From Alloyangia pacifica (GTDB taxonomy: Bacteria; Pseudomonadota; Alphaproteobacteria; Rhodobacterales; Rhodobacteraceae): 64,000 nt of DNA. Shown piece by piece: positions 42,770 through 51,364 of this stretch (its first letter is position 1; each line of letters starts with the position of its first letter). The stretch lies in NCBI RefSeq assembly GCF_020524285.1, contig NZ_JAIVKX010000009.1, positions 209,392-273,391 on the forward strand, read 5' to 3'. The notes beneath the pieces are model-generated. The model was not told where the DNA came from, did not search any database, and saw only the letters and a program-made list of their open reading frames with translations. The position numbers and the translations under genes were made by a program.

Positions 42770-45543
42770 GCGGCAGGCCCCGGCAGGGCGGCGTCGATGA
42801 TCGCCGCGGCGCGGCTGGTCATCTCGTCGAGCTTCGCGCGCAGGGCGTCCGGGCCGTCGACCCCGGCGAGGCTGCTGAGGAAGGTGCAGCCGCCGACCCC
42901 CAGTTCGTCGGGATCGAGCCGGCCCTCGGTGATCAGCCGCGCGCCGATCTGCAGCGCCCAGCAGAGCCGGTAGGTGGCGGCGAGGTGATCGGCCTCGGCG
43001 CGGCCCAGCCAGCCGTCCTGCGCCGCCGCCGCGAGGCCGCGCGCGGTGCGCCGCGGCGCCTGCCCCGAGAGCAGCGCCCCGGCCTGGCCGACCAATTCGA
43101 TGTCCTGCATCCGGCCCTGCCCCAGTTTCGGATCCCAGGGATCGCCGGCGCCCTTGGCAGCGGCAATGCGGGCGCGCATCTTCGCCAGTTCCGACAACAC
43201 CTCCTCCCGGCCGCGCGGGGCGGCCAGCAGTTCGCGCCGCCGCGCCTCGACCTCGGCCGCCAGATCCTGCGGCCCGGCCATGACCCGGGCGCGGGTCAGC
43301 GCCAGGTGCTCCCAGACCCAGGCGTTCTCGCGCTGGTACTCGGTGAAGGCGGTGAGCGAGGTCGCCACCGGCCCCTGGTTGCCCGAGGGGCGCAGGCGCA
43401 TGTCGATCTCGTAGAGCCGCCCCTCGGCCATCGGCGCCGTCATCGCGGTGATCAGCGCCTGGGTCAGCCGGGCGTAGTAGGTGCGCGCGGGCAGCGGGCG
43501 GCGGCCCTCCGAGGCCTCGACCCCGTTGGCGTCGTAGATCACGATGAGATCGAGGTCGGAATGCGCGTGCAGCCGCCCCGCCCCGAGGCTGCCCATGCCG
43601 ACCACCACCGCGCCGCGGCCCGGGGCATCGCCGTGCTTGCGGGCGAATTCCGCCTGCACCACCGGGGTCAGCGCGGCCAGCGTCGCCTCGGCCAGTTCGG
43701 CGTAGTGCTTGCCCGCTTCCTGCGGCTCGGAGATGCCGCGCAGCAGGTGCACGCCGATGCGGAAGTGCCACTCGTGCTGCCAGCGCCGGGCCTGGTCGAG
43801 CTGGCGCTCGTAGTCATCCTCCCGCGCGAGCACCTGCGCCAGATCGGCGGTGAGCGCCGCCACCCCCGGCCAGGGCGCGAAGAAATCGCCGCCGATCACC
43901 GCGTCGAAGACCTGCGCGTTGCGCGACAGGTGCAGTGCCAGCTCGGGCGAGACCGAGACGATGTCGACCAGCAGATCGACGAGCTGCGGGTTGGCCTCGA
44001 ATAGCGAGAAGAGCTGCACCCCCGCCGGCAGCCCGGCGAGGAAGCCGTCGAAGGCGGTCAGCGCCTCCTCGGGGCGGGCGGCACGGCCGAGGCGGCAGAG
44101 GATTTCCGGGCGCAGACGGTTGAAAATCTCCACCGCGCGGCTCGACCGCAGCGCCGGGTAGCTTGGCCAGCGTGCCACCAGCGGGCTGTCCTCCAGCGGC
44201 GAGGCGGCGGTGGGCTCGCCGCGGCTTTCCGGGGCAAAGAAGCCCTCGGTCAGCTCGTGCACCTCCTCGAGCCGGGCCCTGAGGTCGGTCTTCAGCTCGG
44301 AAAGGTCGCGCCCGCAGAGGGCGGCGAGCCGGGCGAACCCCTCCTCGCCACTTGGCAGCGCGTGGGTCTGCGCGTCCTGCACCATCTGGATGCGGTGCTC
44401 GATCTCGCGATGCGCACGGTAGTGCTCCGTCAGCGTGTCCGTCACCCGCTGCGGCACCCAGCCGGTCTCGGCCAGCACCCGCAGCCCCGGCACCGTGCCG
44501 CGCACACGCAGCGCGGGATCGCGCCCGCCAGCGATGATCTGCCGGGTCTGGGTGAAGAACTCGATCTCGCGGATGCCGCCGCGGCCCAGCTTCATGTTGT
44601 GCCCCGGCAGAGTGATCGGCCCCGAGAGCCCCTTGGTCTCGCGGTAGCGCAGACGCATGTCGTGGGCGTCTTTTATCGCGGCGAAATCGAGGTGCTTGCG
44701 CCAGACGAACGGCCGCAGCGACTCGAGAAAGCGCGCGCCCGCGTCGGGATCGCCGGCGCAGGGCCGGGCCTTGATCCAGGCGGCGCGCTCCCAGGCGCGG
44801 CCGAGGCTCTCGTAGTAGCGCTCCGCCGCCTCCATCGCCATGCAGACCGGGGTGACGGCGGGGTCCGGGCGCAGCCGCAGGTCGGTGCGGAAGACATAGC
44901 CCTCGCCGGTCAGGTCGTTGAGCGTGGCGCTCATGCGCTTGGTGGCGCGGATGAAGGCGGCGCGGGCCTCGTGGAAGTCGTCGCGGTCGAAGCGGGTCTC
45001 GTCGAACAGGCAGATGAGGTCGATGTCGGAGCTGTAGTTGAGCTCCCCCGCGCCCATCTTGCCCATGGCAAAGACCACCATCCCGCCGGCGGTGGCGATA
45101 TCCTCCTCGGTGGCGCCGGGCAGCTTGCCGCGCTTCACCTCGCGGGCGATGGCCTCGCGCAGGGCGAGCTGCGTGGCGAGGTCGGCGAAGTCGGTGAGCG
45201 TGCCGGTGACCTGCTCCAGCGGCCAGGCGCCACCGAGGTCCGCCAGTCCGACCAGCAGCGCGACCCGGCGCTTGGCCTCGCGCAGCGGCACGCCGGGATC
45301 GCCCTCGGCGTTGCGCAGCGCGTCGAAAAGCGCCGCCAGCGCCTCTTGCGGCGCCTCGACCGCGCCTTCGAGCCAGGCGCCCTCCTTGCGGATCAGCCCG
45401 GCGAGATAGGGGCTGGAGCCGCCCGTGCCCTCGATCAGTTCGGCGACGGCCCCCGAGGCCCAGGGCACGGCGGCGCGCGCCTCCTGGCCGAGGGCGGGCT
45501 CGAAGGGGCGTGGCAGGCGGGTGATCGCATTCGCAAGGCTCAT
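42766..45543 (-). CDS. glnE: Glutamine synthetase adenylyltransferase/adenylyl-removing enzyme
   Basis: This bifunctional enzyme attaches AMP to and removes it from glutamine synthetase in response to PII. The 925-residue protein has two nucleotidyltransferase domains: FAMGKMGAGELNYSSDIDLI at about residues 158-177, and GMGSLGAGRLHAHSDLDLIV (20 residues) in the C-terminal half. Each carries the GS-x-D-x-D metal site. The GlnD_UR_UTase regions follow each. The ATG at 45541-45543 starts MSLANAITRL. The 85-aa gene follows with ATGA overlap. Confidence 0.96.
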   Translation of the reverse strand: MSLANAITRLPRPFEPALGQEARAAVPWASGAVAELIEGTGGSSPYLAGLIRKEGAWLEGAVEAPQEALAALFDALRNAEGDPGVPLREAKRRVALLVGLADLGGAWPLEQVTGTLTDFADLATQLALREAIAREVKRGKLPGATEEDIATAGGMVVFAMGKMGAGELNYSSDIDLICLFDETRFDRDDFHEARAAFIRATKRMSATLNDLTGEGYVFRTDLRLRPDPAVTPVCMAMEAAERYYESLGRAWERAAWIKARPCAGDPDAGARFLESLRPFVWRKHLDFAAIKDAHDMRLRYRETKGLSGPITLPGHNMKLGRGGIREIEFFTQTRQIIAGGRDPALRVRGTVPGLRVLAETGWVPQRVTDTLTEHYRAHREIEHRIQMVQDAQTHALPSGEEGFARLAALCGRDLSELKTDLRARLEEVHELTEGFFAPESRGEPTAASPLEDSPLVARWPSYPALRSSRAVEIFNRLRPEILCRLGRAARPEEALTAFDGFLAGLPAGVQLFSLFEANPQLVDLLVDIVSVSPELALHLSRNAQVFDAVIGGDFFAPWPGVAALTADLAQVLAREDDYERQLDQARRWQHEWHFRIGVHLLRGISEPQEAGKHYAELAEATLAALTPVVQAEFARKHGDAPGRGAVVVGMGSLGAGRLHAHSDLDLIVIYDANGVEASEGRRPLPARTYYARLTQALITAMTAPMAEGRLYEIDMRLRPSGNQGPVATSLTAFTEYQRENAWVWEHLALTRARVMAGPQDLAAEVEARRRELLAAPRGREEVLSELAKMRARIAAAKGAGDPWDPKLGQGRMQDIELVGQAGALLSGQAPRRTARGLAAAAQDGWLGRAEADHLAATYRLCWALQIGARLITEGRLDPDELGVGGCTFLSSLAGVDGPDALRAKLDEMTSRAAAIIDAALPGPAA

Positions 45544-45656
45544 GGCGGCAGATGGCCACGACTGGCGGCTTTGTGCAATGCCGTCTGCACTCTGGCGGCT
45601 TGCCGCGGCGCCGCTGGGGCGGCTATGCCTCGGGGCCAGAGAGACAGGAGACGAGC

Positions 45657-46124
45657 ATGAGCAAGAGCCTGAAACGGGTGCGCGCGGCGCTTGAGGACGC
45701 CGGGCTGCCGGTGGAGATCCTCGAGGTCGAAAAGGCCCGCACCGCGCAGGAGGCAGCCGATGCGGTGGGCTGCGAGATCGACCAGATCGCCAAGTCGATC
45801 ATCTTCCGCGCCGAGCAGAGCGGCGCGGCGGTGCTGTTCCTCACGGCGGGCGGCAACCGGGTCTGCGCCGAGAAGGCCTCGGCGCTGGCGGGCGAGCCGC
45901 TGGGCAAGGCGGATGCGGCGCTGATCCGCGGCCAGACCGGCTTCGCCATCGGGGGTGTCTCGCCGGTCGGGCATCTGTCGCCGATCCGGGCGTGGATCGA
46001 CCCGCGGCTGCTGGAGTTCGCGCAGGTCTGGGCGGCGGCAGGCACGCCGCGGCACCTCTTTGCACTCGACGCCCACGTTCTGCCCGGGCTCACGGGCGCG
46101 GTGGCGGCGGAGTTCACCGAGTGA
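45657..46124 (+). CDS. YbaK-like aminoacyl-tRNA deacylase
   Basis: A 155-residue single-domain protein of the YbaK/ProX type, which hydrolyses mischarged tRNA. Landmarks are ILEVEKARTAQEAADAVGC near residue 20, IAKSIIFRA with the conserved lysine near 45, and FAIGGVSPVGH near 100. The start follows ACAGGAGACGAGC. Its stop overlaps the GTG of the following hydrolase gene (GTGA). Specificity (Cys-tRNA-Pro versus others) is not deducible. Confidence 0.92.
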   Translation: MSKSLKRVRAALEDAGLPVEILEVEKARTAQEAADAVGCEIDQIAKSIIFRAEQSGAAVLFLTAGGNRVCAEKASALAGEPLGKADAALIRGQTGFAIGGVSPVGHLSPIRAWIDPRLLEFAQVWAAAGTPRHLFALDAHVLPGLTGAVAAEFTE

Positions 46125-46762
46125 CCGGCGTGGCGTTTCTGACCGATGGTGACGGGCCTGACCGCCCCACGGTGATGCTCGCCCACGGCGCGGGCGCCGC
46201 GATGGACAGCGACTTCATGGCGCATATGGCGGCGCTCTTGGCAACGCACGGACTGCGGGTCGTGCGCTTCGAGTTCGGCTACATGGCGCAGCGGCGCAGC
46301 GGCGGCTCGAAACGGCCCCCGCCGAAGGTCGCGCTGCTGCAGGAGGAATACCGGGCGGCGGTCGAGGCCCTGTCCTGCGACGGCCCGCTGTTCATCGGCG
46401 GCAAGTCCATGGGCGGGCGGGTCGCGAGCCTGATCGCGGATGACCTCTTCGCGGCGGGCACGATCACCGGGCTGGTCTGTCTCGGCTATCCGTTCCACCC
46501 CATCGGCAAGCCCGAGACGCTGCGCACGGCGCACCTTGCGGCGCTGCAAACGCCCGCGCTGATCTGCCAGGGCACGCGCGACCCCTTTGGCACGCGCGAG
46601 GAGGTGGCGGGCTATGCGCTGTCGGACCGCATCTCCCTGCACTGGCTGGAGGATGGCGACCACGACCTCAAGCCGCGCAAGCGGGTAAGCGGGCTCAGCC
46701 ACGAGGACAACCTCGCCGACGCGGCGTCGGCGGTGGCGAGCTGGACGGGGCGAGTCCGCTAG
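46121..46762 (+). CDS. Alpha/beta hydrolase of the KANL3/Tex30 type
   Basis: A 213-residue hydrolase. The oxyanion region AHGAGAAMDSDFM is near residue 20. The nucleophile elbow reads GGKSMGGRVAS with Ser near residue 95. Later come TRDPFGTREE (acid) and a GDHDLKPRK histidine motif near residue 180, matching the Tex30/KANL3-like family. The GTG start overlaps the deacylase stop. The substrate is unknown. Confidence 0.88.
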   Translation: MTGVAFLTDGDGPDRPTVMLAHGAGAAMDSDFMAHMAALLATHGLRVVRFEFGYMAQRRSGGSKRPPPKVALLQEEYRAAVEALSCDGPLFIGGKSMGGRVASLIADDLFAAGTITGLVCLGYPFHPIGKPETLRTAHLAALQTPALICQGTRDPFGTREEVAGYALSDRISLHWLEDGDHDLKPRKRVSGLSHEDNLADAASAVASWTGRVR

Positions 46763-46839
46763 GCCCCGCGCCCAGCGCAGGTCGCGCCTTTCCCGGTCGC
46801 CCAGCCCGCCCAGACCGCCCAGACCGCCCGGCGCGAAAA

Positions 46840-46858
46840 ATGTAAAAACCTTTCACAT
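46840..46858. promoter_or_regulatory. Operator-like site 1 upstream of the DUF2852 gene
   Basis: ATGTAAA-N5-TTCACAT, an inverted repeat with one mismatch. It matches the second site 59 bp downstream in sequence and spacing, including the outer ATGT-N11-ACAT frame. Confidence 0.5.
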
Positions 46859-46898
46859 CACCCCTTGAAGGGAGCGGGTCGAATACCGATCTTCGTTA

Positions 46899-46917
46899 AT
46901 GTGAAGACCATTCACAT
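46899..46917. promoter_or_regulatory. Operator-like site 2 upstream of the DUF2852 gene
   Basis: ATGTGAA-N5-TTCACAT, a perfect 7-bp inverted repeat, 26 bp before the start codon. Together with site 1 it forms a pair of near-identical 19-bp dyads in an AT-richer leader, typical of a dimeric repressor or activator. No regulator gene is adjacent. Confidence 0.6.
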
Positions 46918-46943
46918 CACATCGAACCGAAAGGAAACGACCC

Positions 46944-47390
46944 ATGACCGCCGCCTCGCAGCACTACACCCAGCCCGCCAACCCCGGCTGGCTGCGCCGT
47001 GCCGAGTTCTGGCTCGACCAGCGGGGCAAACCCGCGTGGATCGTCGCCATGATCCTCGGTTTCATCTTCTTCTGGCCGATCGGGCTCGCCCTTCTGGCCT
47101 ACATGATCTGGAGCAAACGCATGTTCGGAAAGTCCTGCCGCAATCGCCACAGCAACCGTCACGCCGCGTTCCAGCAAGGCTTCAACGCCATGCGCCCCAG
47201 CGGCAACGCCGCCTTCGACGCCTACAAGGCCGACACGCTGCGCCGCCTCGAGGACGAGCAGAAGAGCTTCGAGGACTTCCTGCAGCGCCTGCGCGAAGCC
47301 CGTGACAAGGCCGAGTTCGACCAGTTCATGGACGAACGCGACCGCAAGGCCCGCGACGCGCACGAAAAGGGCGAGATCGCGGAAGCCTGA
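46944..47390 (+). CDS. DUF2852 family protein
   Basis: A 148-residue protein with one membrane segment (AWIVAMILGFIFFWPIGLAL near residues 30-50, part quoted) followed by a basic loop and a long helical cytoplasmic-type region with a coiled-coil character (DTLRRLEDEQKSFEDFLQRL at about 92-111). GAAAGGAAACG precedes the ATG. The membrane anchor plus coiled coil suggests a membrane-stress or phage-shock-like partner, but the function is unknown. A perfect hairpin follows the gene. Confidence 0.88.
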   Translation: MTAASQHYTQPANPGWLRRAEFWLDQRGKPAWIVAMILGFIFFWPIGLALLAYMIWSKRMFGKSCRNRHSNRHAAFQQGFNAMRPSGNAAFDAYKADTLRRLEDEQKSFEDFLQRLREARDKAEFDQFMDERDRKARDAHEKGEIAEA

Positions 47391-47408
47391 TCGCCTGCGC
47401 AGCGCACA

Positions 47409-47433
47409 GCCATGGCCCGGCACGGGCCATGGC
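47409..47433. terminator. Hairpin after the DUF2852 gene
   Basis: Perfect 11-bp arms GCCATGGCCCG/CGGGCCATGGC with a 3-nt loop, 19 bp after the stop. There is no T run, so its strength as a terminator is uncertain. Confidence 0.5.
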
Positions 47434-47547
47434 TCGAGCACGCCCCGGGAGCTTGCCCTCTGGACTTTTCCGGGCATCATTCCCACCTGACCCGTAACCC
47501 CCACACGCCTGACCCCGCCCGAGACGGACAGCCCGAGCGAGAGACAC

Positions 47548-48000
47548 ATGTATCCCAACGCGACCTATTCCCAGCTTCCCGACCCGGTGCACCAGCGCGC
47601 CTTCTACGAGAGTGTCGCGCTCAAGCGCGGCATGGCCTGGGTCATCGACACGATGATCGTTGCCCTTCTGGTGTTCATCGCCCTGCTGTTCACCGCCTTC
47701 CTCGGGGTGTTCATCTTCTTCGCCATCTGGCTGGTGGTCAGCTTCGGCTACCGCGTGGCGACGCTGGCGACCGGCTCGGCGACCTGGGGCATGCGCCTCA
47801 TGGCCATCGAGTTCCGCGACTGGCAGGGCCAGCGCTTCGGCCTGCCGCAGGCGCTGCTGCACACGCTGGGCTACACGGTCTCCGTGTCGTTCGCACCGCT
47901 GCAGATCGTGTCGATCGTTTGCATGCTGGCCACCGAGCGCGGCCAGGGCCTGACCGACCTTGCGCTCGGCACCGTGGCGCTGAACCGCCGCGCGCTCTGA
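47548..48000 (+). CDS. RDD family membrane protein
   Basis: A 150-residue membrane protein. The RDD-type first helix reads RGMAWVIDTMIVALLVFIAL (part: RGMAWVIDTMIV) at about residues 30-41, where Arg and Asp replace the classical R-x-x-D-D pattern. Later comes TWGMRLMAIEFRDWQGQRFG near residue 80. Three hydrophobic segments are present. RDD proteins have mostly unknown roles, with some linked to ion transport. It stands alone on the plus strand. Confidence 0.88.
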   Translation: MYPNATYSQLPDPVHQRAFYESVALKRGMAWVIDTMIVALLVFIALLFTAFLGVFIFFAIWLVVSFGYRVATLATGSATWGMRLMAIEFRDWQGQRFGLPQALLHTLGYTVSVSFAPLQIVSIVCMLATERGQGLTDLALGTVALNRRAL

Positions 48001-48056
48001 CATCCGGCGCCGCGCAGACGCGCCCTCTCGGGGCCTTCAGCTTTGACTTGGACGCG

Positions 48057-48078
48057 CGGGGGCTTCGGCCCCCGTCTT
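48057..48078 (+). terminator. UUCG-type hairpin terminator after the RDD gene
   Basis: CGGGGGC-TTCG-GCCCCCG forms a 7-bp stem with the stable UUCG tetraloop, followed by TCTT. It lies about 57 bp past the RDD stop. Confidence 0.6.
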
Positions 48079-48293
48079 CATGCGGCAGGCCCACGCGGGC
48101 CCGAAGCGCCGCCCAGCGCTCGATTGTTCATCCGTCAGAGGTCTTTCGCGGTGCAAAAGCCCGCCCCGTCGGCAGAGTCCCGCGCCCGGGCGGTCGCAAG
48201 ATCGTGATTGCCGCATGTGTAAGGTGACGTGGGGTTGGCGACGGCGATTTTCGTTGTTACGTTTTTCTCTCCACCAGCCCGGACGGTTCCGAA

Positions 48294-49106
48294 ATGCGCC
48301 ACTCGCTGCCCCTTGCGCCGCAATTCTACGTCACGGCGCCGCAACCCTGCCCCTATCTGCCGGGCCGGATGGAGCGAAAGCTGTTCACCGCCCTGCAGGG
48401 GGACAGCGCCGAGAAGCTCAACGACAGCCTGTCCAAGCAGGGGTTCCGCCGGTCTCAGAACGTGCTCTACCGCCCCTCCTGTTCCGAGTGCTCCGCCTGC
48501 CTCTCGGCGCGGATCGACGTGCGGCGCTTTGCGCCCTCCAAGAGCCAGCGCCGCTCGCTGAGGCGCAATGCCCACCTGCGCCGCCGTGCCTCGAGCCCCT
48601 GGGCCACCGAGGACCAGTTCGAGCTGTTCCGCCGCTACCTCGATGCGCGCCACGCGGATGGCGGCATGGCCGACATGGACATCTTCGAGTTCGCCGCGAT
48701 GATCGAGGAGACGCCGATCCGCAGCCGCGTTGTCGAATACACCGACGGCGAGCGGGGCGATCTGGCGGCGGTCTGCCTCACCGACGTGCTCGATGACGGG
48801 CTGTCCATGGTCTATTCCTTCTACGACCCCGAACTGCCCAAGGCGGGGCTCGGCACCTGGATGATCCTCGATCACATCGACATCGCCCGCGAGGCGGGGC
48901 TTCCTTACGTTTATCTCGGCTACTGGGTGCCCGGCTCTCCGAAGATGGGCTACAAGGCGCAGTTCTCGGCGCTGGAGATCTACCGCCGCGGCCGCTGGGA
49001 GCCGATGCGCGGAGACGACGACTACGCCTCCGAAACCCACCCGCTGAGCACCGACCCGATTGCCGAGCAGGTCGCGAATATCTCGCTGCCCGACAGCCGG
49101 GGCTGA
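48294..49106 (+). CDS. bpt: Aminoacyl-tRNA protein transferase (Bpt/Ate family)
   Basis: A 270-residue enzyme that adds leucine (Bpt) or arginine (Ate) from tRNA to the N-terminus of proteins, marking them for ClpSAP degradation. The N-terminal domain has [15 protein letters not shown] and the C-S-E-C-S-A-C cluster near residues 61-69. The C-terminal GNAT-like domain has [16 protein letters not shown] and [18 protein letters not shown] (18 residues). The bacterial Bpt subgroup fits the length and the alphaproteobacterial context. The 293-bp upstream interval carries no gene. Confidence 0.93.
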   Translation: MRHSLPLAPQFYVTAPQPCPYLPGRMERKLFTALQGDSAEKLNDSLSKQGFRRSQNVLYRPSCSECSACLSARIDVRRFAPSKSQRRSLRRNAHLRRRASSPWATEDQFELFRRYLDARHADGGMADMDIFEFAAMIEETPIRSRVVEYTDGERGDLAAVCLTDVLDDGLSMVYSFYDPELPKAGLGTWMILDHIDIAREAGLPYVYLGYWVPGSPKMGYKAQFSALEIYRRGRWEPMRGDDDYASETHPLSTDPIAEQVANISLPDSRG

Positions 49107-49128
49107 GACACGGGCACCGAGGAGCTGG

Positions 49129-49180
49129 AGGATCGCCCTGCGATCCTGCCTCCGGCGGGGATATTTCTGCCTAGAAGAAA
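49129..49180. repeat. Dispersed gene-end element, copy E (degenerate)
   Basis: An 8-bp hairpin AGGATCGC-CCT-GCGATCCT (49129-49147) is followed by CGGGGATATTTCTGCCTAGAAGAAA, the GATATTT-CCTAG block shared with the other copies. The right arm of the CTAG palindrome is degenerate, as in copy C. It follows the bpt stop. Confidence 0.55.
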
Positions 49181-49257
49181 AGCCGGGCGTGGCGCCCGCC
49201 AGCCTGCGGATCACGATCCCCGGTGGCGGGCCGTCCGGTGCTTTCCTCGGGCCGAAT

Positions 49258-49272
49258 GTTCTGGCAATGTTC
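49258..49272 (+). promoter_or_regulatory. LexA (SOS) box upstream of imuA
   Basis: GTTC-TGGCAAT-GTTC matches the alphaproteobacterial LexA site GTTC-N7-GTTC exactly. It lies 42 bp before the imuA start. The imuA-imuB-dnaE2 cassette is a known SOS target in this group. Confidence 0.88.
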
Positions 49273-49313
49273 TCATTCACACCCCTATTTCCGACTCTGC
49301 TGCCACCGTCCCC

Positions 49314-49916
49314 ATGCGTCCCCTGCCCGCCAGCGCGCCTCTTGCCGAGGCCGACCCCCTCGCCCTCTGCCCCGCCCGGGTGCATGAGGCCGAGGGGCGT
49401 GCCCGGCGCGGCTTCGCGCTGTTCCAGGCAACGCGCCACGAGGGGCCGCTGATCTGGATCCTGCCGCGACACGCCCCGCAGAGCCCGCTGCTGAGCGGCC
49501 TGCCCGAGGGCGTCGGGGCACGGCTGCACCTGGTGCGGACGCAAAGCGAGACCGATCTTCTCTGGACCGCCGAGGAGGCGCTGCGCTGCCCCGCCGTGGG
49601 GCTGGTGGTGGCCGAGCCGGGAGAGCTCCTGTCGCTTACCGCCGGGCGGCGACTGCAGCTGGCGGCCGAGGCCGGGAAAACCACCGGGCTCATGCTCATC
49701 CAGAGCGGCCAGGGCAGCAATGCCGCCGAGACACGCTGGGCCTGCGAACAGCTGCCCAGCCCAGCGCCGGACTCGACTCTGCAGCAGTGGGAGCTTATCA
49801 AGAACAAAAGGGGAACACTGAAACTCTGGACCGTGGATTGGCGTGGCGAGACGTCTGCTTTCCATCTGGTTTCCGCGGCTGGCGAGCGACACGAGCCTGC
49901 GGAAACGCCCCCTTGA
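49314..49916 (+). CDS. imuA: ImuA, SOS mutagenesis protein
   Basis: A 200-residue RecA/SulA-like protein without a clear Walker A motif, of the ImuA type. It contains LIWILPRHAPQSPLLSGLPEG (part: LIWILPRHAPQ), VGLVVAEPGELLSLTAGRRLQLAAE (part: RRLQLAAEAG) and the late TSAFHLVS. ImuA helps ImuB and DnaE2 to copy damaged DNA. It is preceded by the LexA box, and its 3' end overlaps imuB by 74 bp. The annotated start (ATG 49314) gives a normal length. Confidence 0.9.
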   Translation: MRPLPASAPLAEADPLALCPARVHEAEGRARRGFALFQATRHEGPLIWILPRHAPQSPLLSGLPEGVGARLHLVRTQSETDLLWTAEEALRCPAVGLVVAEPGELLSLTAGRRLQLAAEAGKTTGLMLIQSGQGSNAAETRWACEQLPSPAPDSTLQQWELIKNKRGTLKLWTVDWRGETSAFHLVSAAGERHEPAETPP

Positions 49917-51354
49917 GGGGCCCTTTGCCCTGACCCTGCGGTCGGGCAATTCCGATCACCTGCACTGCGTCTCCCCGCTGGCGCAGGCGCACGGGCTGGC
50001 GCGCGGCATGGCGCTGGCCGATGCCCGTGCCATCTGCCCCGATCTCGCCACCCGCCCCGCCGACCTGGCGCGCGAGGCCGCGGCGCTGGCCGGGCTGCGC
50101 CGCTGGGCCGGGCGCTACGCGCCTCTGGTGGCCCGCGACGGCGCCGACGGGCTGATCGCCGACATCACCGGGGTGCCGCATCTCTTTGGCGGCGAGGCGG
50201 CTTTGCGCGCCGATCTGCACGACCGGCTCGACCGCGTGGGGCTGGCCGCCCAGAGCGCCATCGCCGGCACCCGCGGCGCCGCGCATGCGCTGGCCCGCAA
50301 CGGCGGCGGCCTGCTGCCCGAGGGCGCGCTGGCCGAGGGGCTGGGGCCGCTGCCGGTCTCGGCCCTGCGCATCGACCACGAGACCGCCGCCACGCTCTCC
50401 CGCGTCGGGCTCTCGCGCATCGCCGATCTCGTGCACCTGCCCCGCGCGCCGCTGGCGAAACGCTTCGGCCCGGCGCTGGTGATGCGGCTCGACCAGGCGC
50501 TCGGCACCCGCCCCGAGCCGGTGGACGCCGAGCGCGAGGCGCCGCATTTCGGCGTGCGCATGACCCTGCCCGAGCCCATCGGTCTGCAGGAGGACGTCAT
50601 GGCCGGTCTCGCGCGCCTGCTCGAGCGGCTCTGCGCCCTGCTCACCCACCACCAGCACGGCGCGCGCCGGGTGCTGCTGGAGCTGCGCCGGGTCGACCGC
50701 GAGACGGCGCATGTGCGGGTCGGCCTTGCCCGGCCCATGCGCGACCCCGCCCGTATCGCCGCGCTCTTCGAGAAAGGCGTGGCCGAGGTCGAGGCAGGCT
50801 TCGGCATCGACGCGCTGCGGCTCTGCGCCGAGGTGACGGAAAAACTGCCGCCCGAGCAGCTGGGGCCGGGCGGGCCGAAGCTGCGGAGCGAGGATGCGCT
50901 GGCCGATCTCATCTCGCGGCTCGGCAATCGGCTCGGCTTCGACGCCGTGCAGCGCCTGCTGCCCGCCGACAGCACCATCCCCGAGCGGAGCTTCCTGCTT
51001 GCCCCCGCCGCCTACAGCGCCGCCGAAGAGTCCCCCGCCCGGCGCGGCCCGCCGCGGCCGCAGCTCCTGTTTCCGCCCGAGATGGTCAGCAGCGCGCGCG
51101 GCGCGCAGCCCGGCCATCCCCCCGCGCAGTTCCGCTGGCGCAACATGCACTTTTCCACCCTGCGCGCCACCGGGCCGGAACGGATCGCCCCCGAGTGGTG
51201 GTTCGACGATCCCGCCTGGCGCTCCGGCCTCCGCGATTACTGGCGCATCGAGACGCGCGAGGGGCCGCGGCTCTGGCTGTTCCACACGCCGCAGGTGGCG
51301 GGCTGGGACGCGGGCGGTGCGCAGGACTGGTTCGTGCAGGGGGAATTCGCATGA
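49843..51354 (+). CDS. imuB: ImuB, non-catalytic Y-family polymerase-like protein
   Basis: A 503-residue Y-family fold protein starting at a GTG inside imuA. The start RLLSIWFPRLASD and later DGLIADITGVPHLFGGEAAL (20 residues) match ImuB. The carboxylates of active Y-family polymerases (the DxD and SIDE-type motifs) are replaced, as usual in ImuB, so it is a scaffold that binds the beta clamp and DnaE2 rather than a polymerase. It ends 10 bp before dnaE2. Confidence 0.93.
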   Translation: MARRLLSIWFPRLASDTSLRKRPLEGPFALTLRSGNSDHLHCVSPLAQAHGLARGMALADARAICPDLATRPADLAREAAALAGLRRWAGRYAPLVARDGADGLIADITGVPHLFGGEAALRADLHDRLDRVGLAAQSAIAGTRGAAHALARNGGGLLPEGALAEGLGPLPVSALRIDHETAATLSRVGLSRIADLVHLPRAPLAKRFGPALVMRLDQALGTRPEPVDAEREAPHFGVRMTLPEPIGLQEDVMAGLARLLERLCALLTHHQHGARRVLLELRRVDRETAHVRVGLARPMRDPARIAALFEKGVAEVEAGFGIDALRLCAEVTEKLPPEQLGPGGPKLRSEDALADLISRLGNRLGFDAVQRLLPADSTIPERSFLLAPAAYSAAEESPARRGPPRPQLLFPPEMVSSARGAQPGHPPAQFRWRNMHFSTLRATGPERIAPEWWFDDPAWRSGLRDYWRIETREGPRLWLFHTPQVAGWDAGGAQDWFVQGEFA

Positions 51355-51364
51355 GGAACTTGCC

